NCBI RefSeq assembly: GCF_011634835.1
Contig: NZ_SIRP01000001.1
Coordinates: forward strand, 310,001 to 374,000
DNA length: 64,000 nucleotides
Direction of reading: 5' to 3'
From: Isoptericola sp. BMS4
Lineage (GTDB): Bacteria > Actinomycetota > Actinomycetes > Actinomycetales > Cellulomonadaceae
Part shown: one piece after another, positions 58,123 through 64,000 of the stretch
Numbering within the stretch: position 1 is the first letter of the stretch
Layout of the letters: the number at the start of each line of letters is the position of its first letter
The notes under the pieces: generated by a model
What the model was told of the DNA's origin: nothing
The model's database searches: none
Seen by the model: only the letters and a program-made list of their open reading frames with translations
Position numbers and translations under genes: made by a program

Positions 58123-59040
58123 TCAGCGGCGCAGGTGCGCCCACTCCCCGGGGTAGTCGTCCAGCCACTGCGCGAGCGACCGGGCCCGCCGCCCCACGAG
58201 CCGGTCGACGTCGTCCGACACGTGCGCGAGCTCCCCCACGGCGATCGCGGTGTACGACGAGACCCAGCCCGCCACCTCGAAGTCCTCCGCCCCGTACCCG
58301 GCGCGGGACTCGTACGCCTCCGCCTCGGTCTCCGCGTGGTAGGTGATCCGGCGCCCGGTGGCCTCCGAGAGCGTGGCGGCCACCTCGTCCAGCGTGAGCG
58401 CCTCGGGCCCCGTGACCTCGTACGTGGCGCCGTCGTGCCGCGCCGGGTTCTCGTCGAGGATGACGGCGGTCGCCACGTCGGCGACGTCGTCGTGCGCGAC
58501 GGACGCGACCCGTCCCGTGCCCGCGGGCCCGCGGATCACCCCGTCCGTGCCGACGAAGGTCGTCAGGGCGTGATGGTAGAGGTTGTCCCGCAGCACCGTG
58601 ACCCGCAGCCCGGCGCGCGCGGCCGCCGCGAGGTGCTGCTCGGTGTGCCAGTGGTCGCGCGCGAACGTGAACGTCGCGTCCGGGGCCGCGCCCGCGAACG
58701 ACGTGTAGACCAGCCGCTCGACGCCGGCGTCGACGGCCGCGTCGATCATCGCGGCGTGCTGCGCCACCCGGTCCGCGGCCTCGCGGGCGCTGACGAGGAA
58801 CACCGTCCGCACGCCCTCGAACGCCGTCCGCATCGCGGCGACGTCGCGGTACCCGTCCGCGAGGGCGACCTCGCACTCCGGCAGGGCGCGCCCGTCGGAC
58901 AGACGCGGCTCGCGGCCCCGCTGTCGCACGACCAGGCGCTGCCGCGCGCCCTCCGCGGCCAGCCGGAACGCCAGCCGGGACCCGAGCCGCCCGCTCACGC
59001 CCGTGACCGCGACCAGACCGTCCGCCGACCACCGCACCAT
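58123..59040 (-). CDS. NmrA-like NAD(P)-binding protein
   Basis: 305 residues from the ATG at 59040 (GTGAGGG upstream); the earlier in-frame codons do not look coding. Rossmann motif VTGVSGRLGSRLAF (about 11-24), a VYTSFAGAA segment in place of the SDR serine, and RDHWHTEQHL rather than a YxxxK. This fits the atypical NmrA/QOR2-type SDRs that bind NAD(P) and sense redox state or reduce quinones. Converges on the GGDEF gene. Confidence 0.87.
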   Translation of the reverse strand: MVRWSADGLVAVTGVSGRLGSRLAFRLAAEGARQRLVVRQRGREPRLSDGRALPECEVALADGYRDVAAMRTAFEGVRTVFLVSAREAADRVAQHAAMIDAAVDAGVERLVYTSFAGAAPDATFTFARDHWHTEQHLAAAARAGLRVTVLRDNLYHHALTTFVGTDGVIRGPAGTGRVASVAHDDVADVATAVILDENPARHDGATYEVTGPEALTLDEVAATLSEATGRRITYHAETEAEAYESRAGYGAEDFEVAGWVSSYTAIAVGELAHVSDDVDRLVGRRARSLAQWLDDYPGEWAHLRR

Positions 59041-59162
59041 GCCCTCACGGTAGCCACGAAACGCCCGCGGGGGCCTGTCGAGACGGGTCCGGCCGTGCGG
59101 CCGTCCACGGGAGCCCTGCCCTTGCCACTCCGGCGTCTTCACGGCAGAGTCAGTAGTGACGC

Positions 59163-59180
59163 ACCTCACAACGACGTGAG
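59163..59180. promoter_or_regulatory. Inverted repeat before the succinate dehydrogenase cluster
   Basis: CCTCAC (59163-59168) and GTGAGG (59175-59180) with a 6-nt gap, 23 bp before the first gene of the cluster. Possible operator. Confidence 0.4.
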
Positions 59181-59203
59181 GCGCGTCGCTCAGGAGGTGC
59201 CGA

Positions 59204-59485
59204 ATGACGACCGCCGAGCTCGCCGACCTTCGCCGGGCGATCGAGCAGCTGCGCCACAGCGTGTCCGCGGTGCACAGCGCCTACGGCGACGCGCCCGGGG
59301 TGCGCCGCCTCGTGAACGACGTCGAGCGGCTGGAGATCGACGCGGCCGACCTCGCGTCGGCCGAGCCGGTGCGGCACGGGCACGTGCCCGAGCACGTCGT
59401 CGTGCCCGACACGCCGCTGGACGAGACCATGTTCGAGGACGCCGACGACGAAGGACTCGGTGGCTACCACGGCGACCGGTCGTGA
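59204..59485 (+). CDS. Small acidic protein leading the Sdh1 operon
   Basis: 93 residues from an ATG with AGGAGGTG upstream. Helical and acidic (TAELADLRRAIEQLRHSVSA at the start); no cysteine or membrane helix. Its stop overlaps the next start (GTGA), so it is translated with the Sdh membrane subunit. I do not recognise the family. A role as assembly factor or accessory subunit is a guess. Confidence 0.8.
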   Translation: MTTAELADLRRAIEQLRHSVSAVHSAYGDAPGVRRLVNDVERLEIDAADLASAEPVRHGHVPEHVVVPDTPLDETMFEDADDEGLGGYHGDRS

Positions 59486-60312
59486 CGACGACCGTCCCCC
59501 GGCGTCGTCGGCCCGGCACCGGGGTCGACGCCCCGGGGCGGGCCGCCGTCGGGGCGCGGACGCTGCGGACGGACCGCTGGTGGCTGCCGCCGCTGGCGAC
59601 CGCCGTCGGGCTGCTGGCGTTCCTCGTCTACGGCGGGTTCCGGGCGTTCCAGCGGCAGTACTTCTTCGCCGACGAGCGGTACCTCACGCCGTTCTACTCG
59701 CCCTGCGTGTCCCTGGGGTGCGCGGCCGAGCCCGGCTCCGCGCACTTCGGGATGTTCCTGCCGGACAACCCGCTCATCCCGTACGCGGCGCTCAGCCTGC
59801 CGTTCCTGCTCGGGTTCCGGCTCACCTGCTACTACTACCGCAAGGCGTACTACCGGTCGTTCTGGCTGGCGCCGGCGGCGTGCGCCGTCCCCGAGCCGCA
59901 CGCCACGTACACCGGTGAGACGCGCTTCCCGCTGATCCTGCAGAACGTCCACCGGTACTTCTTCTACGTGGCGCTGCTCGTGTCGGCGATCAACACCTAC
60001 GACGCGATCGTCGCCTTCCACCACCCCACGGACGGGTTCGTCGTCGGCGTGGGCAACCTCGTGCTGCTCGTCAACGTCGCCCTGCTCTGGTGCTACACGG
60101 TGTCGTGCCACTCGTGCCGGCACGTGATGGGCGGCCGGCTCGCGCACTTCTCGAAGCACCCCGTCCGGTACCGCCTGTGGACCTGGGTGTCCGCACTCAA
60201 CACGCGGCACATGCTCTTCGCCTGGGTCACGCTCGCCACGCTGGTCCTCACCGACCTGTACGTCGCGCTCGTCGCGGCCGGGACGCTCACGGACCTGAGA
60301 CTGATCGGCTGA
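59482..60312 (+). CDS. Sdh1-type succinate dehydrogenase membrane anchor
   Basis: 276 residues from a GTG overlapping the previous stop. About five membrane helices, many Tyr/His residues, and a conserved stretch (CYYYRKAYYRSFW; RFPLILQNVHRYFFY) typical of the actinobacterial Sdh1 anchor. Length equals the ~273-residue anchor of mycobacterial Sdh1. It would bind quinone, and probably haem through the histidines, and hold SdhA/SdhB on the inner membrane face. It ends 9 bp before sdhA. Confidence 0.85.
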   Translation: MTTTVPRRRRPGTGVDAPGRAAVGARTLRTDRWWLPPLATAVGLLAFLVYGGFRAFQRQYFFADERYLTPFYSPCVSLGCAAEPGSAHFGMFLPDNPLIPYAALSLPFLLGFRLTCYYYRKAYYRSFWLAPAACAVPEPHATYTGETRFPLILQNVHRYFFYVALLVSAINTYDAIVAFHHPTDGFVVGVGNLVLLVNVALLWCYTVSCHSCRHVMGGRLAHFSKHPVRYRLWTWVSALNTRHMLFAWVTLATLVLTDLYVALVAAGTLTDLRLIG

Positions 60313-60321
60313 GGAGGCCCG

Positions 60322-62253
60322 TTGACCGAGACGGAACGCCACGAGTACGACGTCCTCGTCGTCGGCGCGGGCGGCGCCGGGCTCCGCGCGGCGATCGAGG
60401 CGCGCGAGCGCGGGCTGCGCGTCGCGATCGTGTGCAAGTCGCTGTTCGGCAAGGCGCACACGGTGATGGCCGAGGGCGGCTGCGCGGCGGCGATGGGCAA
60501 CGTCAACGAGAACGACTCGTGGCAGGTGCACTTCCGCGACACGATGCGCGGCGGCAAGTTCCTCAACAGCTGGCGGATGGCGGAGCTGCACGCGAAGGAG
60601 GCGCCCGACCGGGTGTGGGAGCTCGAGTCGTGGGGCGCGCTGTTCGACCGCACGGAGGACGGGCGCATCCACCAGCGCAACTTCGGCGGGCACACGTACC
60701 CGCGGCTCGCGCACGTCGGCGACCGCACCGGGCTGGAGATCATCCGCACCCTGCAGCAGCGCATCGTGGCCCTGCAGCAGGAGGACCACGCCGCCACCGG
60801 CGACTACGAGGCCCGGCTGCGGGTGTTCGCCGAGTGCACGGTCACGGAGCTGCTCCGGTCCGACGACGGCGCGATCGCGGGCGCGTTCGGGTACTGGCGG
60901 GAGTCGGGCCGGTTCGTGGTCTTCTCCGCGCCCGCCGTCGTGCTGGCCACGGGCGGCATCGGGAAGTCGTTCCAGGTGACGTCGAACTCGTGGGAGTACA
61001 CGGGTGACGGGCACGCGCTCGCGCTGCGGGCCGGCGCGGAGCTCGTCGACATGGAGTTCGTCCAGTTCCACCCCACGGGCATGGTCTGGCCGCCCAGCGT
61101 CAAGGGCATCCTCGTCACCGAGGGCGTGCGCGGCGACGGCGGCGTGCTGAAAGACTCGGACGGCGACCGGTTCATGTTCGGCTACGTCCCGGCCGTGTTC
61201 ACGGGGCAGTACGCCGAGTCCGAGGACGAGGCGGACCGCTGGTACGACGACCAGGAGAACAACCGTCGCACCCCTGACCTCCTCCCCCGCGACGAGGTCG
61301 CCCGGGCGATCAACACCGAGGTCAAGGAGGGGCGCGGCTCCGTGCACGGCGGCGTCCTCCTCGACATCGCGAGCCGCATGCCGGCCGAGGAGATCCGGCG
61401 GCGCCTGCCGTCGATGTACCACCAGTTCCGGGAGCTGGCGGACGTCGACATCACGGCCGAGCCGATGGAGGTGGGTCCCACCTGCCACTACGTGATGGGC
61501 GGCATCGACGTCGACCCGGACACGGGCGCCTCGGGCGTGCCGGGCCTGTTCGCGGCGGGCGAGTGCGCGGGCGGCATACACGGCTCCAACCGGCTCGGCG
61601 GCAACTCGCTCTCGGACCTGCTGGTGTTCGGCCGGCGCGCGGGGCTCGGGGCGGCGGGGTACGTCGAGCGCCTGGAGGGCCGGCCCGCGGCGCGCGCCGA
61701 GGACGTCGACGCGGCCGCCGCCACGGCGCTCGCGCCGTTCGACCGGGGCGAGGCGGCGGGCGAGAACCCGTACGCCCTGCACGCCGACCTGCAGCGCTCG
61801 ATGAACGACCTCGTCGGTATCATCCGCACCGAGGCGGAGATGACGGCGGCGCTGACGCGGCTCGGCGAGCTGCGGGAGCGGCTGCGAGACGTCGTCGTCG
61901 ACGGGCACCGGCAGTACAACCCCGGCTGGCACCTGGCCCTGGACCTGCGGAACATGCTCGTGGTCGGCGAGGCGGTGGCGACCTCGGCCCTGACCCGCAC
62001 GGAGAGTCGCGGCGGGCACACCCGCGACGATCACCCGACGCTCGACCCGCAGTGGCGGCACCGGGTGCTGCGCTGCCGCCGACGGTCCGGTCCGCAGGAC
62101 GACGACCCGGCCGTCCCGCCAGTCGCCGTCGAGGTGGCGGAACGGGACCCCATGCGCGCGGACCTGCTCGCGCTGTTCGACCTCGCCGAGCTGGAGAAGT
62201 ACTACACGCCGGCGGAGCTGTCGTCCCACCCGCAGGGAGGTTCCGATGGGTGA
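60322..62253 (+). CDS. sdhA: Succinate dehydrogenase flavoprotein subunit (Sdh1 type)
   Basis: 643 residues from a TTG with GAGGAGG at ideal spacing. FAD-binding VLVVGAGGAGLRAA starts at residue 11. The covalent FAD histidine lies in KAHTVMAEGG (His46). Substrate loops HPTGMVWPPSVKG, RGDGG, and the C-terminal RLGGNSLSDLLVFGRRAG are all present. Oxidises succinate to fumarate and passes electrons to SdhB. Overlaps sdhB by 8 bp. Confidence 0.94.
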   Translation: MTETERHEYDVLVVGAGGAGLRAAIEARERGLRVAIVCKSLFGKAHTVMAEGGCAAAMGNVNENDSWQVHFRDTMRGGKFLNSWRMAELHAKEAPDRVWELESWGALFDRTEDGRIHQRNFGGHTYPRLAHVGDRTGLEIIRTLQQRIVALQQEDHAATGDYEARLRVFAECTVTELLRSDDGAIAGAFGYWRESGRFVVFSAPAVVLATGGIGKSFQVTSNSWEYTGDGHALALRAGAELVDMEFVQFHPTGMVWPPSVKGILVTEGVRGDGGVLKDSDGDRFMFGYVPAVFTGQYAESEDEADRWYDDQENNRRTPDLLPRDEVARAINTEVKEGRGSVHGGVLLDIASRMPAEEIRRRLPSMYHQFRELADVDITAEPMEVGPTCHYVMGGIDVDPDTGASGVPGLFAAGECAGGIHGSNRLGGNSLSDLLVFGRRAGLGAAGYVERLEGRPAARAEDVDAAAATALAPFDRGEAAGENPYALHADLQRSMNDLVGIIRTEAEMTAALTRLGELRERLRDVVVDGHRQYNPGWHLALDLRNMLVVGEAVATSALTRTESRGGHTRDDHPTLDPQWRHRVLRCRRRSGPQDDDPAVPPVAVEVAERDPMRADLLALFDLAELEKYYTPAELSSHPQGGSDG

Positions 62254-62998
62254 CACGCGCGCGTTCCGGGTGTGGCGCGGCGACGCCGCCGGCGGCTCGC
62301 TCGTCGACTTCGAGGTGGAGGTCGACGAGGGCGAGGTGGTGCTCGACGTCGTCCACCGCCTGCAGGCCACGCAGGCGCCGGACCTCGCGGTGCGGTGGAA
62401 CTGCAAGGCGGGCAAGTGCGGGTCGTGCTCGGCGGAGATCGACGGACGGCCCCGGCTGATGTGCATGACCCGCATGTCGGCGCTCGATATCGGCGCACCG
62501 GTGACCATCACGCCGATGCGGGCGTTCCCGGTGATCCGGGACCTCGTCACGGACGTGTCGTTCAACGACGCGAAGGCGCGCGAGATCCGGTCGTTCACGC
62601 CCCCGCCCGACCTGGCGCCCGGCGAGTACCGCATGAGCCAGGTCGACGTCGAGCGCTCGCAGGAGTTCCGCAGGTGCATCGAGTGCTTCCTGTGCCAGGA
62701 CACGTGCCACGTGGTGCGCGACCACGAGGAGAACAAGGGCGCCTTCGCGGGCCCGCGGTTCCTCATGCGGGTCGCCGAGCTCGAGATGCACCCGCTCGAC
62801 GTCGCCGACCGGGTGGCCGTCGTCCAGGACGAGCACGGGCTGGGTCGGTGCAACATCACGAAGTGCTGCACCGAGGTGTGCCCGGAGGGCATCAAGATCA
62901 CCGACAACGCCCTCATCCCGATGAAGGAGCGCGTCGCCGACCGGAAGTACGACCCCCTGGTCTGGCTGGGGCGGACCATCCGCCGTCGCGGGGCGTGA
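62246..62998 (+). CDS. sdhB: Succinate dehydrogenase iron-sulfur subunit (Sdh1 type)
   Basis: 250 residues. The N-terminal ferredoxin-type [2Fe-2S] site is CKAGKCGSC with a later cysteine in RLMC. The C-terminal domain has CIECFLCQDTC and CNITKCCTEVCPEG for the [4Fe-4S] and [3Fe-4S] clusters. It links the flavoprotein to the quinone site of the membrane subunit encoded upstream. Length as in mycobacterial Sdh1 SdhB. Confidence 0.95.
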   Translation: MGDTRAFRVWRGDAAGGSLVDFEVEVDEGEVVLDVVHRLQATQAPDLAVRWNCKAGKCGSCSAEIDGRPRLMCMTRMSALDIGAPVTITPMRAFPVIRDLVTDVSFNDAKAREIRSFTPPPDLAPGEYRMSQVDVERSQEFRRCIECFLCQDTCHVVRDHEENKGAFAGPRFLMRVAELEMHPLDVADRVAVVQDEHGLGRCNITKCCTEVCPEGIKITDNALIPMKERVADRKYDPLVWLGRTIRRRGA

Positions 62999-63026
62999 CG
63001 GCCGCCCCCCTCGCCGTGGTGCGAGC

Positions 63027-63569
63027 ATGGTGCCCGTGAGCACCGAGACTCCCGCGTACCGCGTCATGACCGTCTGCACCGGCAACATCTGCCGCTCCCC
63101 GATGGCGGAGGTCGTGCTGCGCGACCGGTTCGAGGCCGCGGGGCTCGGCGACCGCGTCGTCGTCGACTCCACGGGCGTGAGCGACGAGGAGCACGGCAAC
63201 CCGGTCGATCCCCGTGCCCGCCGCGAGCTGGCCGAGCACGGCTACCCGACGGGCGACGGGCACCGCGCGCGGCAGGTCACGCCCGCCGACCTCACGGCCC
63301 GCGACCTGGTGCTGCCCATGACGGCGCAGCACGCGCGCCGGCTGCGCCGCCTGGCGGACGGCCGCCGGGGCGCCGAGATCCGGATGTTCCGGACGTTCGA
63401 CCCGAACGCGCCCCGCCTCGGCGACCCGGCGTCGCACGATGACCCGCGCCTCGACGTCGACGACCCCTGGTACGGCGCGCAGGACGGGTTCGCCACGACG
63501 CTCGCCGAGGTCGAGGGGGCCGCCGACGGCATCGTCGAGCACGTGCGGGCGGCGCTCGACGGCCGCTGA
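63027..63569 (+). CDS. Low-molecular-weight protein tyrosine phosphatase
   Basis: 180 residues if started at the ATG at 63027; GTG codons at 63030 and 63036 are alternatives and no clear ribosome site chooses. P-loop VCTGNICRSPMAE with catalytic Cys and Arg (residues ~16-28), and the general-acid DPWYG motif (about 148-152). Dephosphorylates tyrosine; in actinobacteria it can act on capsule or signalling targets. Confidence 0.92.
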   Translation: MVPVSTETPAYRVMTVCTGNICRSPMAEVVLRDRFEAAGLGDRVVVDSTGVSDEEHGNPVDPRARRELAEHGYPTGDGHRARQVTPADLTARDLVLPMTAQHARRLRRLADGRRGAEIRMFRTFDPNAPRLGDPASHDDPRLDVDDPWYGAQDGFATTLAEVEGAADGIVEHVRAALDGR

Positions 63570-63724
63570 CCGCCCCGCCCGGGAGCGTGCCCGAATTCCG
63601 GGGACGGCGCCGGCCGCGCGTGCGAGGATCCGGGCATGAGCGTGAGGAGCCCCCGCGGAGGGACGCCGAGGGACGAGGTGTGCCGGAGCGAGGCACCGCA
63701 GCGATCGTGCGGGGAGGACTCAGC

Positions 63725-64000
63725 ATGAGCACGACGCGCCCCCGGTACGACGTCCGCCGCGTGCGGGCCGACGAGTGGCGCGAGGTCCGGGACCTGCGCC
63801 TGGCGGCCCTGCTCGACCCGGCCGCGCCTGTGGCGTTCCTGGAGTCGCACGACGAGGCCGCGGCGAAGCCGGACGTCTTCTGGGAGGGCCGTGCCCGCGG
63901 GGCGGCGGCCGGCGCCGAGGTCGCGCAGGTCGTGGCCGTCGCCCCGGACGGCACCTGGGCCGGCACGGCGACCGGTCTCGTCGAGGAGCCCGGGGCCGGG
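63725..64000 (+). CDS. GNAT family N-acetyltransferase (cut by window end)
   Basis: 92 residues visible from an ATG with GGGGAGGAC upstream. The start (VRRVRADEWREVRDLRLAALLD) and the later VVAVAPDGTWAGTATGLV strand are the usual N-terminal half of a GNAT domain. The acetyl-CoA loop would lie beyond the edge. Confidence 0.75.
   Translation, partial: MSTTRPRYDVRRVRADEWREVRDLRLAALLDPAAPVAFLESHDEAAAKPDVFWEGRARGAAAGAEVAQVVAVAPDGTWAGTATGLVEEPGAG

Noticed and set aside
59464-62979. 1171-codon minus-strand open frame opposite the Sdh1 operon
   Set aside because: Antisense to sdhA/sdhB, whose cofactor motifs are intact; no protein family features.

Overview
The window is 64 kb of very GC-rich chromosomal DNA from the replication-origin region of a Gram-positive actinobacterium. 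The gene order (murJ, trxB-trxA, parB-parA-rsmG-jag-yidC-yidD-rnpA-rpmH, dnaA, oriC, dnaN-gnd-recF-dciA, gyrB-gyrA-DUF3566, tRNA-Ile/DLW-39/tRNA-Ala, then crgA and the fhaA-fhaB-pstP-rodA-pbpA-pknA-pknB operon) is the standard actinobacterial arrangement. The codon use, frequent GTG starts, DUF6049, DLW-39 and an LAxTG-type surface protein suggest a Micrococcales member near Cellulomonadaceae or Promicromonosporaceae. That placement is an inference, not a proven identification.

Left part (1-16.9 kb): DUF6049 and MurJ overlap, and a separate pseudokinase with an extracellular discoidin-like domain follows. In mycobacteria MurJ and this pseudokinase form one protein, MviN. The thioredoxin pair ends at a hairpin whose tip is a perfect parS site. 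A 3.1-kb stretch without a convincing gene, carrying several parS-like sites and decayed-looking sequence, separates trxA from the convergent parB. Nine parS or near-parS sites lie between 7.7 and 14.5 kb. Three form the cores of perfect 32-40 bp palindromes positioned as terminators, and three are read through inside parA and parB, always as Val-Ser-Arg-Glu-Thr.

Origin part (16.9-31.9 kb): dnaA with two DnaA boxes in its leader, a dnaA-dnaN spacer that is the likely oriC, dnaN, a 6-phosphogluconate dehydrogenase, recF, dciA, an LAxTG cell-wall-anchored protein facing the other way, then gyrB, gyrA, a DUF3566 membrane protein and two tRNA genes around the 39-residue DLW-39 protein. Exact DnaA boxes recur in the gyrB leader, inside gyrB, and before crgA.

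Cell-wall and division part (32-46.5 kb): a histone-like Ala/Lys-rich membrane protein, cyclophilin, a zinc-ribbon rhomboid whose best start codon is ATC, CrgA, DUF881, a glutamine amidotransferase, and a complete minus-strand signalling operon (FhaA, FhaB, PstP, RodA, PbpA, PknA, PknB). Together with MurJ and the pseudokinase at the left end, this is the known phospho-control circuit for peptidoglycan synthesis. tRNA-Leu(CAG) closes the block.

Accessory part (46.5-64 kb): a Schlafen/AlbA_2-type ATPase sits between two ~87-bp copies of the tRNA-Leu trailing terminator, which indicates insertion or duplication. Then come a DUF8129-like small protein; a LysR regulator, a sodium/solute symporter, a crotonase and an acyl-CoA ligase that look like one acid-catabolism unit; a DUF3800 protein next to an HsdR-N-like nuclease; a degenerate CBS-GGDEF protein; an NmrA-type reductase; a complete Sdh1-type succinate dehydrogenase operon; a low-molecular-weight tyrosine phosphatase; and a GNAT gene cut by the window edge.
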